Notes: a model not told the origin generated them from the sequence alone. 64,000 nt of DNA from JAGOBP01 sp046328575 (GCA_046328575.1 JAXLWI010000012.1:1-64000); one strand, 5' to 3'. Counted from the first letter of the stretch, positions 24,701-32,198 are shown. Numbers and translations: made by a program.

Positions 24701-25048
24701 ATGAAATACTTGCTGCTGATGTACGCCAACAAATCTGAAGCGCCACAAGCCCCGGAAGACTTGCAGACGCAGCAATCGGCCTGGTTTGCTTATATGCAAG
24801 AGGCGCAGACTGCCGGTGTGCTGCTGTCAAACGGCGGACTTGATCCTGCGGCCAACGCGACGACTGTGCGGGTGCGGAATGGCAAGGCGTTGATCACCGA
24901 TGGCCCCTTTGCCGAAACCCACGAGCAATTAGGCGGCTACTCGTTGATCGAATGCAAGGACCTCGACGAAGCGATCCGGTGGGCTGAGAAGATCCCCACC
25001 GTCAAATACGGTTCGGTTGAGATTTGCCCGTTGTGGGCGCCCAAGTAA
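24701..25048 (+). CDS. YCII-related (DGPF domain) protein
   Basis: 115 aa. MKYLLLMYANKSEAP opening, ITDGPFAETHEQLGGYSLIECKDLDEAIRWA core and a C-terminal VEICPLW: the DGPF/YCII dimeric alpha-beta barrel. Proteins of this family are regularly encoded beside ECF42 sigma factors, exactly the arrangement here (16 bp gap). They are thought to be targets or modulators of the sigma factor; the biochemical function is unknown. GGGAGA precedes the ATG. Confidence 0.9.
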   Translation: MKYLLLMYANKSEAPQAPEDLQTQQSAWFAYMQEAQTAGVLLSNGGLDPAANATTVRVRNGKALITDGPFAETHEQLGGYSLIECKDLDEAIRWAEKIPTVKYGSVEICPLWAPK

Positions 25049-25064
25049 CTCGTTCAGGTCAGAG

Positions 25065-26306
25065 ATGACGGCAACCGCGCCGCTCGAAACGATCTTTCAC
25101 GCTGAATATGGCCGTGTCCTGGCAGCGCTGATCAGCCATTTGCACAATTTCGATCTGGCCGAAGATGCGCTGCAGGATGCCCTGTTGATTGCGTTGGAAC
25201 AGTGGCCGCAAAATGGCTTCCCGGACAAGCCGGGCGCGTGGCTGACCGCCGTCGCCAAACGCCGTGCCATCGATCGGATCCGACGCGATCAAGTCTGGTC
25301 CCGTAAGCAAGCCGAGCTGCTCGCGACGGATGATGAAACAGATGCAGCTGACAACATGGATGCCATCCCTGACGATCGCCTCAAGTTGATGTTCACGTGC
25401 TGCCACCCGGCACTTGCGCTCGAAGCACAAGTGGCGCTGACCCTGCGCACGCTGGGCGGCCTATCCACGATCGAGATTGCCCGCGCCTTCCTGGTGCCTG
25501 AAACGACGATGGCACAACGTTTGACGCGGGCTAAGAACAAGATACGCACAGCCGGTATCCCGTACGCGGTGCCGTCCGCGGATCAACTACCCGATCGCCT
25601 CGACGCGCTGCTGGCGGTGATCTATCTGATCTTCAACGCGGGCTATGTGGCGACCAGCGGCGAAGCCCTGATCCGTCAGGACTTATGCGCCGAAGCGATT
25701 CGGTTGGGGCAGGTGTTAGTGGAACTACTGCCCGTCGACGCGCTCAGCGCCGAAGCGCGCGGCCTGTTGGCCTTGATGTTACTGCACGATTCGCGCCGCG
25801 GTGCTCGCACTACCGAAGCGGGCGACTTGGTCCTGTTGGAAGAGCAGGATCGATCGAAATGGGATCAGGCCGAGATTCGCGCCGGGTTAGCTATGCTGGA
25901 CAGCGCATTGAGCTTACGACAGCCCGGCCCGTATCAAGTGCAGGCGGCCATTAGCGCACTGCACGCCGAAGCGGTTGAGGCCGCGCAGACTGATTGGCTG
26001 CAAATTGCGGCGTTGTATGAGACGCTGCGCGCGATGTCGTCATCGCCGGTGATCGACGTTAATCACGCGGTGGCGGTGGCGATGGCCGAAGGTCCGCTCG
26101 CGGGGCTGCGGCTGCTCGATCGGTTGTGGGACGATCTCCGCGGCTACTATCCATTCTACGCTGCACGCGCTGATCTCTTGCGGCGCAATGGTGAGCGTGA
26201 AGCCGCCGCTGAAGATTATCAGCAAGCGCTCGATCGATGTCCGAACGCACTCGAACGGGTCTACCTGCAACGCCGGCTTGACGAACTGCTTAACATCGTC
26301 GGATAA
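25065..26306 (+). CDS. ECF42-type RNA polymerase sigma factor with long C-terminal extension
   Basis: 413 aa. Region 2 is IFHAEYGRVLAALISHLHNFDLAEDALQDALLIALEQWP; region 4 is VALTLRTLGGLSTIEIARAFLVPETTMAQRLTRAKNKIR. From about residue 180 a helical TPR-like C-terminal domain (DUF6596 type) runs to the end with YQQALDRCPNALERVYLQRRL. ECF42 factors lack a cognate anti-sigma and are thought to be controlled through this extension. Start 25065 follows the YCII stop; the ORF extends further upstream only by overlapping YCII. Likely the regulator of the genes that follow. Confidence 0.92.
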   Translation: MTATAPLETIFHAEYGRVLAALISHLHNFDLAEDALQDALLIALEQWPQNGFPDKPGAWLTAVAKRRAIDRIRRDQVWSRKQAELLATDDETDAADNMDAIPDDRLKLMFTCCHPALALEAQVALTLRTLGGLSTIEIARAFLVPETTMAQRLTRAKNKIRTAGIPYAVPSADQLPDRLDALLAVIYLIFNAGYVATSGEALIRQDLCAEAIRLGQVLVELLPVDALSAEARGLLALMLLHDSRRGARTTEAGDLVLLEEQDRSKWDQAEIRAGLAMLDSALSLRQPGPYQVQAAISALHAEAVEAAQTDWLQIAALYETLRAMSSSPVIDVNHAVAVAMAEGPLAGLRLLDRLWDDLRGYYPFYAARADLLRRNGEREAAAEDYQQALDRCPNALERVYLQRRLDELLNIVG

Positions 26307-26348
26307 TTTCAACATGAACAATTTTTTGGTCAAGATGAGGAGATTGCG

Positions 26349-26819
26349 ATGAGCACCAAGAAGGAAACTCAGAAGTCTGCCAAGCGCACCACCGTCAGCA
26401 GCAAGGCGCACGAAGGATTATCGGCTGAAGAAATTGCGGCCATGAAGGAAACCCTCAAAGAGAGGAAGGCAGCTGCGAACAAGGAGGAAGCCGAGCGCCT
26501 CGCACTGGCAGCGATCGCGGCGATGCAGGAACCGGATCGCACCATGGCGCAGCGAATCCATGAGATTATCAAAGCTAACGCCCCGGCTCTCTCGGCGAAA
26601 ACCTGGTACGGAATGCCCGCGTATGCCAACTCGGACGGCAAGGTCGTCTGCTTCTTCCAGACAGGTCAAAAGTTTGGATCGAGATATGCGACGTTTGGCT
26701 TCCAGGATGCGGCGAATCTCGACGACGGCGTCATGTGGCCGACCTCCTACGCGTTGCTGGGGTTGACTGCCGCTGAGGAGAAAAGGATCATTGTGCTGGT
26801 GAAGAAAGCGATGAGTTAA
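26349..26819 (+). CDS. DUF1801-domain protein (YdhG-like)
   Basis: 156 aa. A Lys/Ala-rich helical N terminus (residues 1-70) leads into the DUF1801 fold with KANAPALSAKTWYGMPAYANSDGKVVCFFQ and FGFQDAANLDDGVMWPTSYALLGL. Homologues include the YdhG/frataxin-like proteins proposed as iron chaperones, a weak functional hint. GAGGAG lies 6 nt before the ATG. It is the third gene in the ECF42-led block. Confidence 0.8.
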   Translation: MSTKKETQKSAKRTTVSSKAHEGLSAEEIAAMKETLKERKAAANKEEAERLALAAIAAMQEPDRTMAQRIHEIIKANAPALSAKTWYGMPAYANSDGKVVCFFQTGQKFGSRYATFGFQDAANLDDGVMWPTSYALLGLTAAEEKRIIVLVKKAMS

Positions 26820-26829
26820 GAACAAAGAC

Positions 26830-27372
26830 ATGTCGATCATTCGTTTTGAAACGACACCGCTTCAAATCGGCGACTGGACCATTCTGAGGTTGCCCGAGAA
26901 GGCCAGCGTACAGTTGCCGTCGCGCGGAATGACCCTGGTTGAAGGGACTATCAATGGTTTCCGCTCAAAGTTCGTGCTCGAACCGGACGGTAAGGGTGGC
27001 CACTGGTTTAGGATCGACGCTAGTTTACGTGAAGCGGCCGGTATCGTCGCAGGCAGCACGGCAAAGCTGGTAGTTGAATCGTCTAAGGAGTGGCCTGAGC
27101 CTGAAGTGCCAGCAGATTTGAAAAAGGCCCTGGCGTCCGATCGGCAGGCGAACGCCCTATGGGTGGAGATCACGCCAATGGCGCGCTGGGACTGGCTCCG
27201 CTGGATACGATCCACCCACAACCCGGAAACGCGCCGTCATCGCATCGAGGTGGCGCTATCGAAGCTTCGGTCTGGCGAACGAAGGCCTTGCTGCTTCAAT
27301 CGTAACGTCTGTACCGAACCCGCGGTCTCGAAAAATGGCGTGCTCATCGAGCCAATGCCAGCTGAGCGGTGA
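26830..27372 (+). CDS. DUF1905 plus YdeI/OmpD-associated domain protein
   Basis: 180 aa. The N-terminal DUF1905 barrel has LPSRGMTLVEGTINGFRSKFVLEPDGKGGHWFRID. The C-terminal YdeI-type helical part reads LKKALASDRQANALWVEITPMARWDWLRWIRS and ends with GERRPCCFNRNVCTEPAVSKNGVL. Related proteins are linked to bacteriocin or envelope stress protection, but no mechanism is established. It begins 10 bp after the preceding DUF1801 gene and ends 6 bp before the next. Confidence 0.8.
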   Translation: MSIIRFETTPLQIGDWTILRLPEKASVQLPSRGMTLVEGTINGFRSKFVLEPDGKGGHWFRIDASLREAAGIVAGSTAKLVVESSKEWPEPEVPADLKKALASDRQANALWVEITPMARWDWLRWIRSTHNPETRRHRIEVALSKLRSGERRPCCFNRNVCTEPAVSKNGVLIEPMPAER

Positions 27373-27378
27373 ACTGAG

Positions 27379-27801
27379 ATGAAAGCCAATACAAAACCTA
27401 CCTCGGCAGAGAAGTCCGCAGCTGAACAGATCGATGCCATCATCCAAGAGCCGGGCGACTGGCGCGGCCAGAAGCTGTCGCAGCTGCGGGCTGTGATCAA
27501 GGCCGCTGATCCGGCCGTGGTCGAAGAAGTGAAGTGGAAGAAACCGTCCAGACCATCGGGCGTCCCCGTTTGGTCGTATGCGGGCATCATCTGCGTAGCC
27601 GATACGTTGAAGCGTGCCGTGCGGCTGACCTTCCCCAAAGGCGCTCAGATGAAGGATCCAAAGAAGGTCTTCAACACACGTTTGGATAGCAAGACGGTGC
27701 GGGCGATTGACTTCCATGAGGCTGACCAGGTCAACGAAGGGGCGCTAAAGGCGCTCATTCGTGAAGCCGTCAAACTGAACATGTCGAAAATGCGCGAATG
27801 A
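27379..27801 (+). CDS. DUF1801-domain protein, second copy
   Basis: 140 aa. DUF1801 core: IIQEPGDWRGQKLSQLRAVIKAADPAVVEEVKWKKPS, WSYAGIICVADTLKRAVRLTFPKGAQM and a helical C terminus. It differs strongly from the 26349 gene, lacking the Lys-rich N terminus, so these are not a recent duplication. Tightly packed in the ECF42-led block. Confidence 0.8.
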   Translation: MKANTKPTSAEKSAAEQIDAIIQEPGDWRGQKLSQLRAVIKAADPAVVEEVKWKKPSRPSGVPVWSYAGIICVADTLKRAVRLTFPKGAQMKDPKKVFNTRLDSKTVRAIDFHEADQVNEGALKALIREAVKLNMSKMRE

Positions 27802-27819
27802 AGAGCTAACGGCCAAACC

Positions 27820-28257
27820 ATGACTTGGAAAATTTTAGAGGAACAACAACCAGAACTAGCCGCGTTTGGGGCAGAGCGCTTAAACGGCAAAGTTGCTTAC
27901 CTGGCCACAGTACGCCAAGACGGCTCGCCGCGTGTCCATCCGGTGACACCCATCATCGGCGAGCAGTTGTTTTTGTTCATGGAGCCGACCTCGCCCAAGG
28001 GAAAAGACTTGCAGCGCGATGCCCGTTACACCCTGCATTGTGGAGTTGAAGATTCAGATGGAGGCGGCGGCGAATTCTATGTCTCGGGTCGGGCAACGCT
28101 AACCAACGATCCTGCGCTTAGGGCGCAAGCCGTGCGCGCGTCGTCTTATGCTCCAGCGGATCGCTACATCTTGTTTGTTCTCACAATCGAGTCGGCTTTT
28201 ATGAATCGTTACGTGGATGACAAACCCGAGCCACGGCGCTGGCGTTCGAAAAGTTAG
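27820..28257 (+). CDS. Pyridoxamine 5'-phosphate oxidase-family flavoprotein
   Basis: 145 aa split-barrel flavin-binding protein: MTWKILEEQQPELAAFG, KVAYLATVRQDGSPRVHPVTPIIGEQLFLFMEP, then ARYTLHCGVEDSDGGGGEFYVSGRA. The family binds FMN or F420 and reduces varied substrates; no PdxH-specific residues are recognisable, so it is probably not vitamin B6 synthesis. It lies 18 bp after the DUF1801 gene and 19 bp before the ArsN2-like gene. Confidence 0.82.
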   Translation: MTWKILEEQQPELAAFGAERLNGKVAYLATVRQDGSPRVHPVTPIIGEQLFLFMEPTSPKGKDLQRDARYTLHCGVEDSDGGGGEFYVSGRATLTNDPALRAQAVRASSYAPADRYILFVLTIESAFMNRYVDDKPEPRRWRSKS

Positions 28258-28276
28258 CCCGCGGCAGGAGGCACCC

Positions 28277-28723
28277 ATGTCTGACACTACGATCTTTCGC
28301 TTCGCACAACCAACCGATTGGCCTGCCGTAGCGAAGTTGCTCGCTGATGCGAACCTTCCGCTCGACGGTGCACAAGAGCATCTAGGCGATTTTGTGCTGG
28401 CAGTGCGTGATGAGGAACTGATCGGCACGGCGGCGTTGGAGAGGTATGGCGACTACGGGCTGTTGCGATCCGTTGCCGTTATTGCCAGCGAACATGGCCG
28501 TGGGCTAGGGGCCGCGTTGACGCGCCAATTGATCGATCAAGCACAGCGCGATCGTCTGTGCGGCCTCGTGCTGTTGACTGAAACTGCGCCGGAGTTCTTT
28601 CCGCGCTTCGGCTTTCACCGCATCGATCGCGCGGCCGTCCCCCTGCCCGTGCAGGACTCACTTGAATTCAAGAGCACGTGCCCGCAATCCGCGGTAGCGA
28701 TGCTGCTCGATCTCACCGCATAA
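28277..28723 (+). CDS. arsN2: GNAT acetyltransferase, ArsN2-like (arsenic locus)
   Basis: 148 aa. GNAT core: FVLAVRDEELIGTAALERYGDYGLLRSVAVIASEHGRGLGAALTRQLIDQA, with the acetyl-CoA loop GRGLGAAL. The tail LLTETAPEFFPRFGFHRIDRAAVP..CPQSAVAML matches ArsN2-type proteins that accompany arsenic genes and may acetylate an arsenic-containing or amino substrate. GGCAGGAGG precedes the ATG. It ends the ECF42-led block and converges on arsM, so position also supports the arsenic link. Symbol is by family resemblance. Confidence 0.78.
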   Translation: MSDTTIFRFAQPTDWPAVAKLLADANLPLDGAQEHLGDFVLAVRDEELIGTAALERYGDYGLLRSVAVIASEHGRGLGAALTRQLIDQAQRDRLCGLVLLTETAPEFFPRFGFHRIDRAAVPLPVQDSLEFKSTCPQSAVAMLLDLTA

Positions 28724-28726
28724 AAA

Positions 28727-28758
28727 CAGCCTCACGCGGCTGATCTCGCGCGAGGCTG
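28727..28758. terminator. Hairpin between convergent arsN2-like and arsM genes
   Basis: CAGCCTC-A-CGCG pairs with CGCG-C-GAGGCTG around an 8-nt loop. It is flanked by TAAAAA on one side and TTCTT on the other, so it could end transcription from both directions. Confidence 0.65.
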
Positions 28759-28782
28759 CATTCTTCCCTAAATTGGTTTTTG

Positions 28783-29817
28783 TCAATTGAGGCTATCGAG
28801 CGACACAAACGCCGATGCGGGCGGATTTGTCACGTGTAGATGCGTACCGTCGGCGGCTTCGATCAATTCGAATTTCAGCGGCGAACAGCAACCGATTGAA
28901 CGTTGCACTTCTGCCACCTTCGCGCGGATGTCCGCGAGGTCGCCTTCAAGCCGCAGATCGTAGCCATTCTCGATCGAGTCCAGGTTAACCACGCGGCCGA
29001 TCAGCTCATCTAATCCATCGATTTTCAACGCACTCACGCCCGCTAATTCAACTTCCGATTCGTCCGGCATCTTGTCGGACGTCCGCTCGTCAACTTGTGG
29101 CTTACGCGCTGTGATGGTCGCCGAGAACGGCACACCAATCGGCAGCGCGGCCAGCCACTTGTCGGTCGTATCTTTTGGCGTCACACGCACATCCACAAGG
29201 CCCGCGTCGATCAAGCCCCGCGCATAGTCTTGCACTTGTAACGCACCCGCTACGCATGCGCCCCACGCCGCCATGCTCTTCTGCACCGCTTCGGGCAGTG
29301 GGCCGTTCGTCACGATGTCAGACACTGCGATGCGGCCATTGGGCTTGAGCACACGCGCCACTTCGCGAAAGACCTGCGACTTATCGGGCGAGAGGTTGAT
29401 GACGCAGTTGGACATGACTACATCTACGGTGGCATCAGTCACTGGCAAGGCTTCCAGATAACCTTCGCGGAACTCGACGTTGGGATAGCCCAACCGGTCG
29501 GCGCTGCCACGCGCCTTCGCCAGCATATCGGGTGTCATATCCACACCGATCACATGCCCCGCCTCGCCGACCGCTTTCGACGCGAGAAAACAATCGAGGC
29601 CGCCACCGGAACCCAGATCGAGGACCGTCTCACCGGGCTTCAACGCCGCCGTCGTAATCGGGTTGCCGCAGCCCAGTGAAAAGGTTGTAATGTCCGTCGG
29701 CAGATCCTTCAACAATTGATCGTCGTACAACGTGTTGCTGCCACAGCACGAATTAGAATTGCGCGCGCGCTCCGCATAATGTTCGCGCACGCTGTCGTGA
29801 ACGGAAGTCGGTTGCAT
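28783..29817 (-). CDS. arsM: Arsenite S-adenosylmethionine methyltransferase with C-terminal Cys-Cys domain
   Basis: 344 aa. ArsM methylates As(III) to volatile species using SAM. SAM site: VLDLGSGGGLDCFLAS (about 65-80). Arsenic-binding cysteines fit C50, C138 (SNCVINL) and C188 (WGACVAGAL), with an SCC pair at 24-25. After residue 245 there is an extra domain of about 100 aa ending QRSIGCCSPLKFELIE, a vicinal Cys pair that may pre-bind metalloid. Start 29817 follows TTGGAGG by 8 nt; the upstream ATG at 29832 is inside the leader. A dyad operator at 29885-29900 matches the arsR one. Confidence 0.92.
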   Translation of the reverse strand: MQPTSVHDSVREHYAERARNSNSCCGSNTLYDDQLLKDLPTDITTFSLGCGNPITTAALKPGETVLDLGSGGGLDCFLASKAVGEAGHVIGVDMTPDMLAKARGSADRLGYPNVEFREGYLEALPVTDATVDVVMSNCVINLSPDKSQVFREVARVLKPNGRIAVSDIVTNGPLPEAVQKSMAAWGACVAGALQVQDYARGLIDAGLVDVRVTPKDTTDKWLAALPIGVPFSATITARKPQVDERTSDKMPDESEVELAGVSALKIDGLDELIGRVVNLDSIENGYDLRLEGDLADIRAKVAEVQRSIGCCSPLKFELIEAADGTHLHVTNPPASAFVSLDSLN

Positions 29818-29884
29818 CGTGATTGCCTCCAAAAGAGTTGTATGTGGATGCGAGCCGCCGGCCGTGCGAACCGCATCAGGTCAT

Positions 29885-29900
29885 ATAGACAGATGTCTAT
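29885..29900. promoter_or_regulatory. ArsR-type operator upstream of arsM
   Basis: Perfect dyad ATAGAC-N4-GTCTAT, 68-83 bp upstream of the arsM start. The identical half-sites and spacing occur at the arsR promoter (30288-30303), so the same repressor very probably controls both. Confidence 0.75.
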
Positions 29901-29946
29901 GCAAATTGGTAAATAAAATGGGCTGGTTTTCAGCCCGATCGGTGAT

Positions 29947-30273
29947 CTAGCCCTTGGCGGTCTGCTTTACCGCTTCGGTCGCGTCGGTTTCCGGCGCAAA
30001 GACCTGCATGATTTGTCCACAGCACAACGCCACACGATCTTGATTCAGCGTGTAGTAAGTTTGCTTGCCTTCGTGGCGAACGTTCACCAACTCCGCGTCA
30101 CGCAGGATGGCGAGGTGATGCGAGACGGTCGGTTGCGAGACGTGCGTCTGCTCGACGATCTCGTTCACCGATAGTTCGCAGCAGCAGCACAGGCCCATGA
30201 TCTTCTGCCGCGTCTCATCGGCGATGGCTTTGGCAAACTCAACCGGATTGATCTTTTTCATATCGACAATCAT
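29947..30273 (-). CDS. arsR: ArsR-family metalloregulator
   Basis: 108 aa winged-helix repressor. Recognition region: LSVNEIVEQTHVSQPTVSHHLAILRDAELVNVRHEGKQTYYTL. Metalloid sensing probably uses the CCCC run just before the HTH (residues 29-32) and the Cys pair in ALCCGQIM. The HTH-adjacent Cys placement is seen in ArsR types that release DNA on As(III)/Sb(III) binding. ATG 30273 is used because the promoter's +1 lies about 3 nt before it; a second in-frame ATG at 30261 has no ribosome-binding site either. Autoregulation is expected from the operator in its promoter. Confidence 0.9.
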   Translation of the reverse strand: MIVDMKKINPVEFAKAIADETRQKIMGLCCCCELSVNEIVEQTHVSQPTVSHHLAILRDAELVNVRHEGKQTYYTLNQDRVALCCGQIMQVFAPETDATEAVKQTAKG

Positions 30274-30282
30274 CTATGCGTT

Positions 30283-30310
30283 ATTATATAGACAAACGTC
30301 TATTTGTCAA
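30283..30310 (-). promoter_or_regulatory. arsR promoter, nearly leaderless
   Basis: On the minus strand TTGACA (30305-30310), a 16-bp spacer and TATAAT (30283-30288); the ATG follows 9 bases after the -10, leaving a leader of about three nt. Confidence 0.7.
30288..30303. promoter_or_regulatory. ArsR-type operator in the arsR promoter
   Basis: Perfect dyad ATAGAC-N4-GTCTAT filling the spacer between -35 and -10. Same half-sites as the arsM operator at 29885-29900. Binding here would block RNA polymerase. Confidence 0.8.
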
Positions 30311-30315
30311 GCGGC

Positions 30316-30347
30316 AAAAAAACCGAGGCGTGTTCTGCACGCCTCGG
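30316..30347 (-). terminator. Intrinsic terminator of the fmdB-cstR-osmC-trxA operon
   Basis: CCGAGGCGTG and CACGCCTCGG form a perfect 10-bp stem with a 5-nt loop, followed on the minus strand by seven T. It sits 25 bp past the trxA stop. Confidence 0.9.
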
Positions 30348-30371
30348 CTTTGCGATTGTGACAGTTGTCAG

Positions 30372-30713
30372 CTAGGCGGTGGTTACTGGCGCCAAAATCC
30401 GATCAACGCGGCCTTTGATGACGGGATACGGCACCGCGCCCACGATCCGATCAACGATCTGACCGTCACGGACAAACAGCATCGTCGGGATGCCCTGTAC
30501 GCCGTACTTCATGGCCCACTCGGGGTTCTCGTCCGTGTTGACTTTGGCGACGATAATCTTGTTCTCGTATTCGCCCGCGATCTTCTCCAGCACTGGCGCG
30601 ACCATGCGGCATGGCCCGCACCACGGCGCCCAGAAGTCCACGATGACGGGCACCGGCGACTTCAACACGGCCTTCTCGAACGCAGCATCCGTTACATGAA
30701 TTGGCTCTTTCAT
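30372..30713 (-). CDS. trxA: Thioredoxin
   Basis: 113 aa. Redox motif VDFWAPWCGPCRMVAPVLEKIA with the CGPC pair and the cis-proline region GVQGIPTMLFVRDGQ. It reduces disulfides, and persulfides in sulfur stress. Last gene of the operon headed by the fmdB and CsoR/CstR-type genes; it overlaps the upstream osmC stop by 4 bp, implying translational coupling. Confidence 0.95.
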   Translation of the reverse strand: MKEPIHVTDAAFEKAVLKSPVPVIVDFWAPWCGPCRMVAPVLEKIAGEYENKIIVAKVNTDENPEWAMKYGVQGIPTMLFVRDGQIVDRIVGAVPYPVIKGRVDRILAPVTTA

Positions 30714-31129
30714 TGCTGATCTCCTTCTTTGATTATCTCAAATTCTGTGGTTATCTCTGCGACGCCGCGAATGGTCGCCGCGACCGAACAATACTTCTCT
30801 TCCGACAATTGAATCGCCTGCTCGACTGCTTTCTCTGTTAAGCCCCGCCCGCTCATGCGATACTTCAAATGAATCTTACGAAACGTCCACGGCGGATTCG
30901 CGTCTTGTTCGCCGTTAGTGATGATTTCCAGCGAATCCAATGGCATGCGCTTCTTCGCCAGGATTTCCACCACGTCGACCGCGGTGCATGACGCCAGCGC
31001 GATCAACAACATATCCGATGGTTTAACGCCGATCCCTTCGTCTTTGGATGAGAGCACGACCGAATGATTGGTCGAATCGATTCCGACAAAACGCTTACCC
31101 GACAGCCACTGCAACGTAGTTACACTCAT
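30710..31129 (-). CDS. OsmC-family protein (first of pair)
   Basis: 139 aa OsmC/Ohr-fold thiol peroxidase. The two redox cysteines are in LIALASCTAVDVVEILAKKR and EEKYCSVAATIR. The family reduces organic hydroperoxides; some relatives act in persulfide or other thiol-stress settings. Its start overlaps the preceding osmC stop by 4 bp (ATGA). Confidence 0.9.
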   Translation of the reverse strand: MSVTTLQWLSGKRFVGIDSTNHSVVLSSKDEGIGVKPSDMLLIALASCTAVDVVEILAKKRMPLDSLEIITNGEQDANPPWTFRKIHLKYRMSGRGLTEKAVEQAIQLSEEKYCSVAATIRGVAEITTEFEIIKEGDQQ

Positions 31130-31563
31130 GCGGCCGCCGTTTCTGCTTCGATGATGCGATAACTGTGCTTGATCGGCGTGGCTTTTTCCAACATCTTGTT
31201 GACCGAGCAGTACTTGGTCAACGACAACTCGATCGCGCGTTCGACGGCCTTCGGATCGATGTTGTGGCCGGTGACGATATACTCCAAATTGATCTCCGTG
31301 AAGACCTTGGGATGATCAGCCGCCCGCGGTCCAACCACACGCACCTCAAAGCCGGTCACTCGCTGCTGCTTCTTCTGCAAAATCGAAATTACATCCGAAG
31401 CGGTACACGCCGCCGATGCCATGGCCACTAATTCCATCGGGCTGGCGGCGTTGGGGCCAGATGGATTATCGGTGCGGAGCGTAAACCCCGAACCACCCAT
31501 CACTGTAAACGCTACGCCCTGACCTTCCCAGGTAGCGGACGCTGTTTTCATACTATCGCTCAT
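31126..31563 (-). CDS. OsmC-family protein (second of pair)
   Basis: 145 aa. Redox cysteines in ASAACTASDVISILQKKQ and LTKYCSVNKML. Only moderately similar to its neighbour, so the pair is an old duplication or separate acquisitions and may work as different substrates' peroxidases. It starts 12 bp after the CsoR/CstR-type gene. Confidence 0.9.
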   Translation of the reverse strand: MSDSMKTASATWEGQGVAFTVMGGSGFTLRTDNPSGPNAASPMELVAMASAACTASDVISILQKKQQRVTGFEVRVVGPRAADHPKVFTEINLEYIVTGHNIDPKAVERAIELSLTKYCSVNKMLEKATPIKHSYRIIEAETAAA

Positions 31564-31575
31564 CGTGTCATTCCT

Positions 31576-31854
31576 CTAGGGCGCTTTTCCTAACAAACCG
31601 ATCAAGTCATCTACTAACATCGCGCGCGTCGCCACATCGGTCTTATCCGCGCTCAACAAACAATCGGACGCGTACTGCTTCATGAACATCAAACTCGCGT
31701 TCTGCACCGCCGATCGAATCGCCGCCAACTGTTGAATGATCTCGTGACAGTCGCGCTCTTCGTCCAGCATCTTCTGCACGCCGCGCACCTGACCTTCGAT
31801 ACGGCGCAGCCGCTTTTGCAGTTCGTCCTTCGTCGCCGGGGCCTGTACCTTCAT
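31576..31854 (-). CDS. CsoR/CstR-family repressor (DUF156)
   Basis: 92 aa all-helical repressor: KRLRRIEGQVRGVQKMLDEERDCHEIIQQLAAIRSAVQ and KQYASDCLL. Sensor cysteines C36 and C65 are present, but the position of the copper-ligand His of CsoR (61) is Tyr. A Cys pair without that His is the pattern of CstR, which senses per- and polysulfides, rather than a Cu(I) sensor. Downstream thioredoxin and OsmC genes fit that reading. GAGGTAGGGT precedes the ATG. Probably autoregulates through the palindrome at 32157-32175. Confidence 0.85.
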   Translation of the reverse strand: MKVQAPATKDELQKRLRRIEGQVRGVQKMLDEERDCHEIIQQLAAIRSAVQNASLMFMKQYASDCLLSADKTDVATRAMLVDDLIGLLGKAP

Positions 31855-31913
31855 ACCCTACCTCAGTATCTATCTGCAAGTATTGCCGCACACGGCGGCA
31901 GTTGTTAGCCCGC

Positions 31914-32120
31914 TCAAGAAAAGCGGCCACCGCCGCCACAACTGCTGGCGGACACGCTTCCGCCCGTCGAACCGCCGCTGGTGGCAAACGCCGACAGTTT
32001 CTTTTGGGCGTGTTTTTCGCCGCATTCCGGGCAATTGGGCGTGATATTCGATTCCGACAACCGCACCAGTTTCTCAAACTCGGTGTGACAATCGGGGCAA
32101 TAGTACTCGTAAATCGGCAT
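31914..32120 (-). CDS. FmdB-type zinc-ribbon protein
   Basis: 68 aa. MPIYEYYCPDCHTEFEKLV and NCPECGEKH give a four-Cys zinc ribbon typical of the FmdB/regulatory-protein family; the tail is Ser/Gly-rich with SCGGGGRFS. Function is unknown; FmdB was proposed as a transcriptional regulator of formamidase genes. GGGAG lies 6 nt before the ATG at 32120. First gene after the palindrome-covered promoter, 59 bp ahead of the CsoR/CstR gene. Confidence 0.85.
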   Translation of the reverse strand: MPIYEYYCPDCHTEFEKLVRLSESNITPNCPECGEKHAQKKLSAFATSGGSTGGSVSASSCGGGGRFS

Positions 32121-32156
32121 TCCAAACTCCCGTGATGGCGACGCCGCGCATCGCCG

Positions 32157-32175
32157 TATACTATAGGGGAGTATA
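32157..32175. promoter_or_regulatory. CsoR/CstR-type operator
   Basis: A dyad TATACT-N7-AGTATA with a G/C run in its centre (minus strand ATACTCCCCTATAGTAT), similar in form to known CsoR-family operators (ATAC-C/G-rich-GTAT). It covers the -10 and +1 of the fmdB promoter, and the operon encodes a member of that repressor family. Confidence 0.65.
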
Positions 32176-32198
32176 GCATATTGTGAATCTTGCGTCAA
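32170..32198 (-). promoter_or_regulatory. Promoter of the fmdB-cstR-osmC-trxA operon
   Basis: Minus strand TTGACG (32193-32198), 17-bp spacer, TATACT (32170-32175). Predicted start near 32163, giving a 43-nt leader to fmdB. Confidence 0.75.

Noticed and set aside
30276..30719. 147-aa plus-strand frame opposite trxA
   Set aside because: Antisense to thioredoxin and through a terminator; shadow.
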